From NCBI GenBank assembly GCA_023935145.1, contig CM043705.1, positions 56,204,084 through 56,268,083 on the forward strand: DNA of 64,000 nucleotides. Direction: 5' to 3'. Shown here one piece after another: positions 21,963-30,710 of the stretch. The number at the start of each line of letters is the position of its first letter. Within the stretch, counting starts at the first letter, position 1. The stretch comes from Bretschneidera sinensis (lineage: Eukaryota; Streptophyta; Magnoliopsida; Brassicales; Akaniaceae). Below the pieces are notes generated by a model. That model did no database searches and had not been told where the DNA came from. It saw only the letters and a list, made by a program, of their open reading frames with translations. A program made the translations under genes and the position numbers.

Positions 21963-22290
21963 CAAGAACAAACATAACATGTAAATTCTGGATAATCTAC
22001 AAATAATACATATTCAATTAGAAAACGAATCTTTTAATGAAAAAAAAATACCATTTAATCATTTCTCGGTTTTTAAAATTCCCTATTTCGCTCTAGGGTT
22101 TCCGACAAATCATGTTCGAAGGGATTTTGGTCCCAAACCTTAACATGAGCTGCTAGAGGAAACATATATTGTCAATAGTACAAGTAACAAAATTTCAATG
22201 ATATTCCGAGAACATTCATTTACCTTGACAAACCTCAAAATTTAATCCTTCCATCAACAAACAACGTCAACAGTACCTTCCTTATAATGT

Positions 22291-22690
22291 CAACAAGCAA
22301 TGAAATTTGAAGCGAATTGTTGAGATTCAAAGAAAGTGATATAGAGATCATTTACTTTCGATTAACAAAGAAAAAAAAAAGATGGTGATATGCTTAAATG
22401 AATGTTTGAGATGAAGACAGAATCCAGTACACATAATTGTTTAAATTGAGGAAAAGTCAAATCCTCTCTGGCGTCAACCCAGCCCTGGAATGTTAAGAGA
22501 AAAACTGAAATATAAGTAATAGTTAGATTACGAGATTAAATTTTTTAAAATATATTGGCAAGGAAGGGGATCAAACCCATTTTCCTATATACAGAACTGA
22601 TAACCACTAAGGTAAGAGGCCATGGTTGTAATTAAGAGATATTGTCTGAAACCATTTTGTTTGCAGATGAAACCATTTTGTTTAACCCTC
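22291..22690. other. Spacer holding a minus-strand tRNA-like SINE remnant
   Basis: Apart from 22556-22625 I see no structure. This is the novel joint between copy B and the partial unit D. Confidence 0.4.
22556..22625 (-). repeat. tRNA-like SINE remnant, minus strand
   Basis: On the minus strand a box-A-like TGGCCTCTTACCTTAGTGG (22623-22605) is followed by a box-B-like GGTTTGATCCCC (22578-22567). The TGGCAAGGAAGGGGATC acceptor-stem-like ending is compatible with a tRNA-derived head. It is too imperfect for a functional tRNA. Confidence 0.5.
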
Positions 22691-22765
22691 TCATTGTGGG
22701 CTCTTAACTTGAGGGTAACCTTGCCCTACTGAAGTGTTTGGGGGAACTCTGGGTGGCTCCTTACT
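22691..22765 (+). pseudogene. MIR395: Truncated MIR395 (mature arm only)
   Basis: The mature 21-mer at 22729-22749 is identical to canonical miR395, and the loop TCATTGTGGGCTCTTAACTTG matches the 8867 and 29918 genes. Left of 22691 the sequence is unrelated (...aaaccattttgtttaaccctc), so the star arm and stem base are gone. The TATA-containing promoter is also absent; a piece of it appears 1.7 kb further on at 24392. Without a pairing arm it should not be processed into miR395. The break inside the hairpin marks a rearrangement endpoint. Confidence 0.85.
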
Positions 22766-22857
22766 AAACTTTGCATTTTAGAGCTTTGAATTATTGCAGT
22801 ACATATTTTTATCATACATTATGTACTACTTTCTATTTATTGTAACACTGTCATTTT

Positions 22858-24065
22858 ATCGTGTTTAATTCATGCTATGTTAAATCAGCTTGCAAGCAGA
22901 GAAAGCATGTAAAAAGAGTTTGTTTACACATCAACAATTCCAGCAGGGGATCCACTAGTTTCTGCAGTAAGACGATCCAAGACCTTCTGCCTTCCGATTG
23001 TGGTCCATCTTCAATCCAAAATTGAAGTTATGGTTTCTTCATGATTTGCTGCCTCCAGTTTTTTTTAATGCGTAACGCAGAAATTATCTGTGTCTTAAAC
23101 AAGGTGTTTAATGAAAAAGTTAATGAGTATCCAAAATTCAACTCACTTACTAGCTCCTCTGGATTATTGCTCAATGAACCTATCTTCCTGTTATACTCCT
23201 TGAGGGATAATGTTACAATTCATACCTTAAATCAACAGTGTAATGGCAATAAAACCAGCCCATGATTTCGAAACAGCTTGAGGTAACACTTTTGGGTGAT
23301 AAGTTCTTAAAAAAGTTATGCGGATGCTTCCTTACTAATCGAAATTGTTGGCTTTGTCACAACAAGTCAATTTTCAGCCTTGTTGATTGTCAATACAATG
23401 TTTTCATTTAAATTAATTCAAGGCATACCACCCTAGCACTGCCATATATTTTATACAATTTTTTATTGTATAGTTTTTGTACTATTTAGGTGGAAATCTC
23501 AATTCTGGAATCAATTCTTCATCCTTGCTATTAAAATGCCATGCACATTACTAATTCTTTAGGTTCCTAAGCAAAGTTACCAGTATTATGACAAGCAGAC
23601 TGCCCTAGCCATCACTTGAGAGGACTGAACTTATCATGGAAATAATTCTAATAAATTGTTCAGGACAGGAAAACCAGTGAAGTGTGTTATTATTTAGGGG
23701 TATTCACAATATGTGTCGCATATGATGTGAAACTACAGAACCACGCAGCTCTAACCAATGTGTGGAGACGGTCCAAGTTAGGTGAGCCCATAAATAGATG
23801 ACTTTTAAAGTCCCAAGTTGGGTAAGGCCGAAAATTTGAACACTTTAACTTATTAAAGCCTAAGTTGGTCTAATGGCCATTAAGAAACAGTGATATAAAA
23901 GAGAACGTGCAAGTGGTATTTATAAGACATGAATTTAATAAATCATCTTTAAGACATGAATTATCATTTAAGTTAAAATCGTATAAATTTGAAGTGGGAA
24001 TTCAACAAGTTCATTTAATAACAAAACATGAATTTATGATGGAAAATATAATGTATTATTTATAG
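22858..24065. other. 1.2 kb stretch unique to the partial unit D
   Basis: In the other unit D copies the sequence left (...TGTCATTTTA) and right (GTCCCCACCAAGGC) of this stretch are only a few bases apart. It is therefore an insertion here or a deletion in the ancestor of the others. No terminal repeats, long frame or RNA is visible. Confidence 0.45.
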
Positions 24066-24391
24066 AGTTCGAGAAATTCGGGGCAGGGACCTATATCTCC
24101 TCCCCGTCCCCACCAAGGCAACAGGAAAAAATTTTTTCCCCATCCTCGTCTTCATCCCCCAACTGGGCGGGGATTTTTCCCCAAATTGGGGTGGGGCCAA
24201 TTTGAACAAAATTGCCATCCCTACTTTATTCCTATCTGCATCTATTGACACTCATAAACCAAAGTGATTTTTGTCAATGAAATGTTGTTTTACATGGTTT
24301 TCAGTGGCTAAATCACGGGTCGATTTAACGTATTTTGTTGGAGAAGTGCTGCACAACCCTATTAACTATGAGGAACTAGCTGTACTTATTA
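24066..24391 (+). repeat. Partial unit D: GC-rich repeat and exon-like fragment
   Basis: It matches 9139-9422. The GC-rich repeat (24066-24262) is most complete here, reading on the minus strand GGGATGGCAA...GGGGAC...; the exon-like frame is cut after ATGAGGAACTAGCTGT. At 24387 it is joined to the start of the next unit D. Confidence 0.6.
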
Positions 24392-24567
24392 GTATTATCT
24401 TTAAGCTTTTCATATAAGAGACTCAGGTTCTATGAAACTTTTGTCTTTGTGAAAAAAGATAGTAGAGGGTCATAGGCATTTGAGATGAGAGAATAGAAAG
24501 CTGATCGATTATGGAGACCTCACAGCCACTTGCCTAGAAAATATTCTCTATCTTTCATCTTTCCCAC
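24392..24567 (+). promoter_or_regulatory. Distal MIR395 promoter piece, separated from its gene by a copia element
   Basis: It is nearly identical to 8494-8671, the upstream region of the 8867 MIR395 gene. It ends at CCCAC, the target site of the copia insertion; the proximal promoter and hairpin resume at 29718. Confidence 0.8.
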
Positions 24568-24783
24568 TGTTAATGTATTATATGGGCTTAGTCCCACATT
24601 GGTTGTGTATAGCTTTGCTTCTCCTATTAGCTTGTATAAATAGGATAATCCCACATTGGTTGTGTATAGCTTTACTTCTCCTATTAGCTTATATAAATAG
24701 GATAGCTCCCTTTGTAAGTAAAACACACCATTCAATACAATTCTTCTTTTTGTATTGTCTCACTTCCTTTCTTAAATTCAACA
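24568..24783 (+). repeat. 5' LTR (216 bp) with duplicated TATA module
   Basis: It runs from TGTTAATGTATT to TTAAATTCAACA. A 57-base unit starting TCCCACATTGG occurs twice (24592 and 24649), each ending in a TATA box (GTATAAATAGGA near 24634, ATATAAATAGGA near 24691). Confidence 0.96.
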
Positions 24784-24796
24784 TGGTATCAGAGCC
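24784..24796 (+). other. Primer-binding site, initiator tRNA-Met type
   Basis: TGGTATCAGAGCC is directly adjacent to the 5' LTR. Confidence 0.93.
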
Positions 24797-25279
24797 ATAA
24801 TGGTTCTCGGTATTTTAAGAGTTGAGTATGCTCTGTGATTGCCACTATTAGTGGATCATTCACATCAGAAATTCTCGGTATATTAAGAGTTGAGTATGCT
24901 CTGTGATTGCCACTATTAGTGGATCCTTCACATCAGAAAAACTTCTAGTATATCCTTTTCATACCTGTCGGGTCATCACTATAGTCGGAGTCTCATCGAC
25001 ATCATCTCCGCTACCGCTCTTGTTTTGGAAACGCTGCTGCCACGTCAGCCTTAAAGGCCACATCAACGCCACCTCACTGCCACGTCAGTGCCACGTCACT
25101 TGTTGACATCACATCTGCTGCCGCTCCTGTTTCAGAAACGCTGCTGTCACGTCAGCCCTAAAAGCCACATCAACGCCACCTCACTGATACGTCAGTGCCA
25201 CGTCACCCGTTGACCACCACATCATCAGTTGACCGCCACATCACCGGTTTCTTGGAGGTTCACCTTCCTCTTTGTGCAT
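24797..25279 (+). promoter_or_regulatory. Untranslated leader with direct repeats and ACGTCA cluster
   Basis: A 68-base direct repeat (TTCTCGGTAT starts at 24804 and 24872) is followed by a 107-base direct repeat (GAAACGCTGCTG at 25028 and 25135). The second contains six ACGTCA words, the core bound by plant TGA-type bZIP factors, between 25041 and 25206. Regulatory role is inferred. Confidence 0.6.
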
Positions 25280-25771
25280 ATGGCTGAATCGTACTTACCC
25301 CGGGTTATTACTACTGTTCTGGATGAATCTAATTATGTTGTGTGGGCTCAAGAAATGTCTGGTTTCCTCCGTGGACATAAATTGTGGCGTTACGTGACTG
25401 GAGATATCACAGAACCCAAGAAGAAGGACGATGAAGATGCTGACAAATATGTTGACCGTCTAGAGGACTGGGATAGTAAAAATCACCAGATTCTCACATG
25501 GTTTCGTGCCACTATTATCGCAGAAATCAAACTTCAATTTGGTACACTCCATACAGCTAAAGAAGCTTGGGATCTTCTCCAACACCGCTACACCAGGGCA
25601 GACATCTCAAATCGGTATCGTCTTCTTTCCATCCTTCAAAGCATGCGCCAAGAACCTGGACAAACTATCAACAGCTTTCTATCTCAGATGACTGCCGTGT
25701 GGAACCAGTTAGCTCTCACTGAGCCAACTTGGGAATGCACAAAAGACGCTGATGTTCATAGAAAGTACTAA
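25280..25771 (+). CDS. gag: Ty1/copia Gag, N-terminal part ending at an in-frame stop
   Basis: The frame begins MAESYLPRVITTVLDESNYV with the W and FL.GHKLW motifs of the copia UBN2-type capsid domain, and continues AKEAWDLLQHRYTRADISN and SMRQEPGQTINSFLSQM. It stops at TAA 25769-25771, and the same frame resumes without shift five codons before the ATG at 25787. The upstream in-frame ATG at 25229 is not preferred, because the codons between are unlike Gag. A single nonsense change is the simplest explanation; programmed stop suppression is not usual for this family. Without read-through the element would lack the end of Gag. Confidence 0.85.
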   Translation: MAESYLPRVITTVLDESNYVVWAQEMSGFLRGHKLWRYVTGDITEPKKKDDEDADKYVDRLEDWDSKNHQILTWFRATIIAEIKLQFGTLHTAKEAWDLLQHRYTRADISNRYRLLSILQSMRQEPGQTINSFLSQMTAVWNQLALTEPTWECTKDADVHRKY

Positions 25772-25786
25772 ACTGAGACACGCATT

Positions 25787-28700
25787 ATGCAATTCCTGAT
25801 GGGCTTGAAAGAGGAATTTGAACCTGTAAGAGCTTCAATCCTACACCGAGGCGCAATACCTCCCTTAAACGAAGTTCTTTCTGATCTACTCAGTGAGGAA
25901 ACACGTCTCGCCACATTACAGGGATCTCATACAGATGTTACCCTTGCAGCACCCGTTGCTCTTGCCACACCAGCTGCCAAGACAAACTCATACCAGAAGC
26001 CCTTATATTGCAAGTATTGTCATTCACAAGGGCATGAATTGCTCAAATGTCCTTCTCGCCTATGTAAAGTCTGCAGAGAACCGGGTCACTATCTTGCAGA
26101 CTACCCTAAACTTCCTTCTGGAAATCAGTCAAATGGGAACCAATATCGCTCACGAGGCTCATACAATCGGTTCCATTCCAAGTCAAAGAATACTGCTGCT
26201 GTAGCCACTGATGCTACACCAACTTCATCCAGCTCTTCACCTGATTGGAGTGGTTTATGCACCATTCTTACCGAGGCTCTAACTAAAACTGGTAATAATA
26301 TAGCCATGTCAGCTACACCAGGTACATCCCGATGGTATTTTGATTCTGCTTGTTGCAATCATATGACTTCTGATGCCTCCATATTTTCCTTTAAAACCCG
26401 TGATGAGCATGCACCTACTATTCACACTGCCAATGGATCAAATATGTTGGTCAGCCACACTGGACATGTTGACAGTTCTCATCTGTCTCTCCCTGACACA
26501 TATTTGGTTCCTAATCTTACGCTTAACCTTATATCTGTTGGACAACTATGTGATCTTGGACTTGATTTGCATTTTTCTTCTACTGGTTGTCGTGTGCAGG
26601 ACCCTCAGACAGGAAAACTCCTTGGAACCGGCCATAAAGTTGGACGCCTCTTTGAGCTTACTCACCTCCAAGTCCCATCATCACCATCACCAAACCAATC
26701 AGCCGCATCCATCCCAGCACACTCTCCTGTGGAATTGTGGCACTCTCGGTTAGGTCACACTTCATCCAGCCCTCTACGTTCTCTTATTTCTAGTGGTCAG
26801 TTAGGATCACTTCAGCATGAGTCTTTTCATTGTATTCATTGTCAACTTGCAAAACAATCAGCTTTACCTTTTAATGAGAGTCAGTCTGTTTCCCTTGCAC
26901 CTTTTGATTTAGTTCATTCTGACGTTTGGGGGCCTTCTCCTCATACATCCATGGGTGGTGCTCGTTATTTTGTTATATTTGTGGATGACTATTCTCGTTA
27001 TACTTGGTTGTTTCTTATGAAAAGCAGATCTGAACTCTTTCATATATATTCTGATTTTTCTTCTATGGTTAAAACTCAATTCTCTCGGAATATCAAAATT
27101 TTTCGTTCAGATAATGCAATGGAATATAAAGACCGTGTTTTTCTAAACCTACTTCACAAAAATGGCACGCTTCCCCACCGTTCGTGCCCTGGAACCTCCC
27201 AACAAAATGGACGAGCCGAACGCAAACATAGACATATTCTTGACACTGTTCGTGCTCTACTCATTTCGTCATCATGTCCTGAACGTTTCTGGGGTGATGC
27301 TGCCTTAACCGCAGTGTACACAATCAATCGTGTCCCTTCCGCTACAATCCAAAATCAGTCTCCATTCGAGCGCCTTTTTGGTAAATCTCCTGATTACTCT
27401 AACCTCAGAGTCTTTGGTTGCGCTTGTTTTGTTCTTCTCAAACCACATGAACACAACAAATTACAACCAAGGGCTCATCTGTGTTGTTTCATTGGATATG
27501 GTATTGAACATAAGGGGTATCGGTGCTGGGATCCTATTTCTAAAACTCTTCGTATCTCTCGTCATGTCATTTTTTGGGAACATCAAATGTTCTCTTCGTT
27601 ACGGTCATTTGACATGTCAACCATCACTAACTCCAGATTCTTTACTGATCCATCTATTGAGTTATTTCCTGAGAATCCAGTTTCAGGTACTATTGAGTCC
27701 ACCTCCGAATCACCAGCCGATATCACCCCTTTCGTTCCGGACCCAGCTTCAGCTCCAGAACCCTCAACTGACCTCACCTCTCCAACTCAATCGGTCGTGC
27801 CCGAGGATATTCCTATGTCTGATGAGTCTGCACCAACTCCCTCTGAGAGCCATCCTCCAGATCACCCCCGCAGATCTACCAGGGTAACTCATCCCCCTTC
27901 TCATCTTGCTGATTATCATTGTGATTATCATTGTTTTTCCACTATACTTCATCTGCATGAGCCTCAATCCTATAAGGAGGCTAGTTCTAATCCACTTTGG
28001 CAGAAAGCAATGGATGAAGAACTTCAGGCCCTAGCTAAAACTCATACCTGGGATATTGTTGATCTGCCCCCTGGAAAAACTCCTATTGGGTGCAAATGGG
28101 TGTTTAAGATCAAGACACTTTCTGATGGCTCTATTGAACGATATAAAGCCCGACTTGTTGCCAAAGGATTTGCTCAGGAATATGGCATTGACTATGAAGA
28201 GACATTTGCTCCAGTGGCGAGGCTCACATCTGTCCGTACACTCCTTGCTGTCGCCGCCATTCGAAGATGGACTCTATTTCAAATGGATGTCAAAAATGCA
28301 TTTCTCAATGGGGATCTTCTTGAGGAAGTCTATATGCATACACCTCCCGGCTTGGATGCCCCTCGAAACAAAGTTTGTCACCTTCGTCGTGCCCTATATG
28401 GTTTGAAACAAGCTCCACGTGCCTGGTTTGCCAAATTCAGCACTACCATTCATCAGTTTGGGTTCACACCGAGTGCTCATGATTCAGCTCTGTTTATCCG
28501 CCATACTATCAACGGTATTATCATTCTTTTACTATACGTGGATGATATGGTTATTACTGGAGATGATCTACATGGTATTTCTGAACTCAAAAAGTTTCTC
28601 AGTGGTCAATTCGAGATGAAAGATCTTGGCGTGCTCACCTATTTTCTTGGCCTCGAAGTCTCATCTAATTCTGATGGATTTTTTCTCTCTCAGGCCAAAT

Positions 28701-29488
28701 ATGGCTCGGACCTCCTTTCCAAGGCTGGGATCACTGACTCAACCACTGCCACTACTCCTCTCGAACCGAATGTCAGACTTACCCCACTCGATGGTTCACC
28801 TCTTCAGGATGCCACTCTATATCGTCAACTGGTTGGAAGTCTTGTATATCTTACTGTCACTCGCCATGACATTGCCTATGCCGTTCATCAGGTCAGTCGG
28901 TTCTTGTCCGCTCCTCGGACCACCCATTACTCGGCTGTTCTTCGCATTCTTAGGTACGTCAAGGGTACTTTATTTCATGGGCTTCATTTCTCAGCACAGT
29001 CTGTCCCTGTTTTACAAGCCTATTCTGATGCCGATTGGGCCGGAGACCCCACCGACAGACGTTCAACCACTGGTTACTGTTTCTTTTTGGGCAATTCTCT
29101 CATTTCCTGGCGTAGTAAGAAACAAACTGTGGTTGCTCGCTCCAGTACTGAAGCTGAATATCGTGCCATGGCTGATGCAACTCAAGAACTTCTCTGGCTT
29201 CGATGGCTACTCGCTGACATGGGTATCTCTTCTCCTGCTGCCACTATCCTACACTGTGACAACAGGAGTGCTATTCAGATCGCTCACAATGATGTCTTCC
29301 ACGAGCGTACAAAACACATCGAGAATGATATCCACTTCATCCGTGATCACATTCTCCAGAATACGGTTCGTCTACAATCCGTCAGTTCAGCCGATCAGAC
29401 AGCTGACATTTTCACTAAGGCTCATCCACCCGGACGCTTTCACTCTCTGGTTTCCAAACTCAAGTTCACCTCCCACTTACCGCCTTGA
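25787..29488 (+). CDS. pol: Ty1/copia Gag C-terminus and Pol polyprotein (1233 codons, open)
   Basis: Domains along the 1233 residues: a zinc knuckle CKYCHSQGHELLKC (75-88) and a second, degenerate one ending in Tyr (93-106); protease WYFDSACCNHMT (about 183-194, with Ala where most relatives have Gly after DS); integrase with His319/His324 and Cys349/Cys352 zinc ligands and catalytic Asp379, Asp442 and Glu478 (D,D-35-E); reverse transcriptase from about 735 with the active site YVDD; and RNase H with DADWAGD, SSTEAEY and HCDN. Integrase before RT is the copia order. The frame is uninterrupted and ends about 13 bases before the 3' LTR. Apart from the upstream stop it looks potentially functional. 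Lineage within copia not resolved. Confidence 0.93.
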   Translation: MQFLMGLKEEFEPVRASILHRGAIPPLNEVLSDLLSEETRLATLQGSHTDVTLAAPVALATPAAKTNSYQKPLYCKYCHSQGHELLKCPSRLCKVCREPGHYLADYPKLPSGNQSNGNQYRSRGSYNRFHSKSKNTAAVATDATPTSSSSSPDWSGLCTILTEALTKTGNNIAMSATPGTSRWYFDSACCNHMTSDASIFSFKTRDEHAPTIHTANGSNMLVSHTGHVDSSHLSLPDTYLVPNLTLNLISVGQLCDLGLDLHFSSTGCRVQDPQTGKLLGTGHKVGRLFELTHLQVPSSPSPNQSAASIPAHSPVELWHSRLGHTSSSPLRSLISSGQLGSLQHESFHCIHCQLAKQSALPFNESQSVSLAPFDLVHSDVWGPSPHTSMGGARYFVIFVDDYSRYTWLFLMKSRSELFHIYSDFSSMVKTQFSRNIKIFRSDNAMEYKDRVFLNLLHKNGTLPHRSCPGTSQQNGRAERKHRHILDTVRALLISSSCPERFWGDAALTAVYTINRVPSATIQNQSPFERLFGKSPDYSNLRVFGCACFVLLKPHEHNKLQPRAHLCCFIGYGIEHKGYRCWDPISKTLRISRHVIFWEHQMFSSLRSFDMSTITNSRFFTDPSIELFPENPVSGTIESTSESPADITPFVPDPASAPEPSTDLTSPTQSVVPEDIPMSDESAPTPSESHPPDHPRRSTRVTHPPSHLADYHCDYHCFSTILHLHEPQSYKEASSNPLWQKAMDEELQALAKTHTWDIVDLPPGKTPIGCKWVFKIKTLSDGSIERYKARLVAKGFAQEYGIDYEETFAPVARLTSVRTLLAVAAIRRWTLFQMDVKNAFLNGDLLEEVYMHTPPGLDAPRNKVCHLRRALYGLKQAPRAWFAKFSTTIHQFGFTPSAHDSALFIRHTINGIIILLLYVDDMVITGDDLHGISELKKFLSGQFEMKDLGVLTYFLGLEVSSNSDGFFLSQAKYGSDLLSKAGITDSTTATTPLEPNVRLTPLDGSPLQDATLYRQLVGSLVYLTVTRHDIAYAVHQVSRFLSAPRTTHYSAVLRILRYVKGTLFHGLHFSAQSVPVLQAYSDADWAGDPTDRRSTTGYCFFLGNSLISWRSKKQTVVARSSTEAEYRAMADATQELLWLRWLLADMGISSPAATILHCDNRSAIQIAHNDVFHERTKHIENDIHFIRDHILQNTVRLQSVSSADQTADIFTKAHPPGRFHSLVSKLKFTSHLPP

Positions 29489-29501
29489 GTTTGAGGAGGG
29501 A
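29487..29501 (+). other. Polypurine tract of the young copia element
   Basis: GAGTTTGAGGAGGGA lies immediately before the 3' LTR and overlaps the end of the pol frame. Confidence 0.85.
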
Positions 29502-29717
29502 TGTTAATGTATTATATGGGCTTAGTCCCACATTGGTTGTGTATAGCTTTGCTTCTCCTATTAGCTTGTATAAATAGGATAATCCCACATTGGTTGTGTA
29601 TAGCTTTACTTCTCCTATTAGCTTATACAAATAGGATAGCTCCCTTTGTAAGTAAAACACACCATTCAATACAATTCTTCTTTTTGTATTGTCTCACTTC
29701 CTTTCTTAAATTCAACA
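29502..29717 (+). repeat. 3' LTR (216 bp) of the young copia element
   Basis: It is identical to the 5' LTR except that the second TATA box reads ATACAAATAGG. It lies 128 bases upstream of the native MIR395 TATA box, in the same orientation. Confidence 0.96.
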
Positions 29718-29917
29718 CCCACAATACTGACTAGGTTCAATTTCGATAAATTTCCCACATTTAGATTTCTCTCATTTCTAATGGTCCCCCCTACTGGAAA
29801 GACGTCCAAAATTCCTTGACAGCATACATGGGAGTACAACCTTCACTATATAAGTATGAGTAGTTTGTTTAATGTTTATATAGCCTAAAATAAGTATAAC
29901 CTGCAGAACAAGAAAGT
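29718..29917 (+). promoter_or_regulatory. Proximal MIR395 promoter (unit D, copy 2)
   Basis: TATA box ACTATATAAG at 29845-29854, 64 bases before the hairpin. It is nearly identical to 8667-8866. Upstream promoter sequence has been displaced 5.15 kb by the copia element. Confidence 0.7.
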
Positions 29918-30019
29918 GTCAGCTATCCCCTGGAGTTCCCTTGACCACTTCATTGTGGGCTCTTAACTTGAAGGTGACCCCTACTGAAGTGTTTGGGGGA
30001 ACTCTGGGTGGCACCTGAC
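29918..30019 (+). ncRNA. MIR395: MIR395 precursor, canonical (unit D, copy 2)
   Basis: The foldback has GTCAGCTATCCCCTGGAG... (5' arm, star about 29933-29953) paired with ...TGGGTGGCACCTGAC (3' arm). The mature 21-mer, 29984-30004, begins CTGAAGTGTT and ends GGGGGAACTC, identical to conserved miR395. Only a few bases distinguish the precursor from the 8867 gene, so both come from a recent duplication. The core promoter is intact, but the region beyond 127 bases upstream of the TATA box is now a copia LTR, so expression may differ from its twin. Expected targets are ATP sulfurylase and low-affinity sulfate transporter mRNAs. Confidence 0.96.
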
Positions 30020-30193
30020 ACCTAAAGTCAGTGAGTTAATAATTTTATCAGTCTTCATCTTAACACGCTATATTCTTTTACATTTCATGCCTCAACACAT
30101 TTTGCATTTTAGAGCTTTGAATTTTTGCAGTATATATTTTTATTATACATTAGGTACTGCTTTCTATTTATTGTAACACTGTCATTTAAGCAA

Positions 30194-30345
30194 AGTCCCC
30201 ACCAAGGCAACAGGAAATTTTTTTTCCCCATCCTCGTCTTCATCCCTCAACGGGGTGGGGATTTTTCCCCAAATTGGGGTGGGGCCAATTTGAACAAAAT
30301 TGCAATTCCAACTTTATTCTTATCTGCATCTATTGACACTCATAA
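30194..30345. repeat. GC-rich GGGATGGCAA-type repeat (unit D, copy 2)
   Basis: Collinear with 9139-9290 and 24090-24262. Confidence 0.45.
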
Positions 30346-30358
30346 ACCAAAGTGATTT

Positions 30359-30574
30359 TTGTCAATGAAATGTTGTTTTACATGGTTTTCAGTGGCTAAA
30401 TCACCGGTCGGTTTAACCAACAGGAGGTATTTTGTTGGAGAAGTGCTGCACAACCCTATTCACTATGAGGAACTAGCTGTTAAGATGGGCATTCTACTTC
30501 CAGCTGGAACGGTTTCTTGTATGCAGTTAGTATTGGAGTTTTGTTGGAAAAACACGATTCAGTTGACTGAATGA
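30359..30574 (+). pseudogene. Unidentified exon-like frame (unit D, copy 2)
   Basis: This is the duplicate of 9308-9505, with NRRYFVGEVLHNPIHYEELA and KMGILLPAGTV. Differences from copy 1 are few and mostly single substitutions, leaving the frame open. Protein family not recognised. Confidence 0.35.
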
Positions 30575-30710
30575 TTTATTCAGTCGATGAAGGACATAAA
30601 ATTTTTGTCATCGACCAGATTAGGATTCAGTCAACTGAATACCTGACATCTAATACGTTTTCTTTTGAAATATTGATTTAGTCGACTGAATAAAACATTT
30701 AGTTGACTGA
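30556..30710. repeat. TTTAGTCGACTGAAT-like palindrome cluster (unit D, copy 2)
   Basis: The same five words as at 9501-9655, including ATTCAGTCAACTGAAT near 30626 and TTTAGTCGACTGAAT near 30677. Confidence 0.6.

Larger units (their letters stand above)
19925..22290 (+). repeat. Segmental repeat unit, copy B (gag relic + SINE, no MIR395)
   Basis: It is collinear with about 2148-3650 (copy A) and 60740-62225 (copy C). It lacks the first 210 bases of the unit, and on the right it stops at about 22290, before the segment that carries MIR395 in A and C. It is interrupted by a solo LTR at 20754-21590. Confidence 0.85.
24563..29722 (+). mobile_element. Young Ty1/copia retrotransposon in a MIR395 promoter, TSD CCCAC
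   Basis: The element (24568-29717, 5150 bp) has two 216-bp LTRs, a primer-binding site, gag-pol in one frame and a purine tract. CCCAC flanks it at 24563-24567 and 29718-29722. The LTRs differ at a single base (24692 T versus 29626 C), so it is by far the youngest insertion in the window. The only visible coding defect is one stop codon at 25769-25771. The duplicate at 8667-8671 preserves the empty site. Confidence 0.96.

Noticed and set aside
22556..22625. Functional tRNA gene on the minus strand
   Set aside because: Only A- and B-box-like words are present; the cloverleaf stems do not pair, so a SINE remnant is more likely.
24573..24800. Hydrophobic open frame (PHWLCIALLLLLACINRI repeated) suggesting a small membrane protein
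   Set aside because: It lies entirely in the copia LTR and its repetition is just the 57-base LTR duplication; the same frame appears in the 3' LTR.
24903..25106. Open frame in the copia leader
   Set aside because: It consists of direct repeats upstream of gag with no Gag similarity.
25787..29488. Possible host protein gene because of the 1233-codon frame
   Set aside because: Protease, integrase, RT and RNase H motifs in copia order, flanked by LTRs, make it retrotransposon pol.
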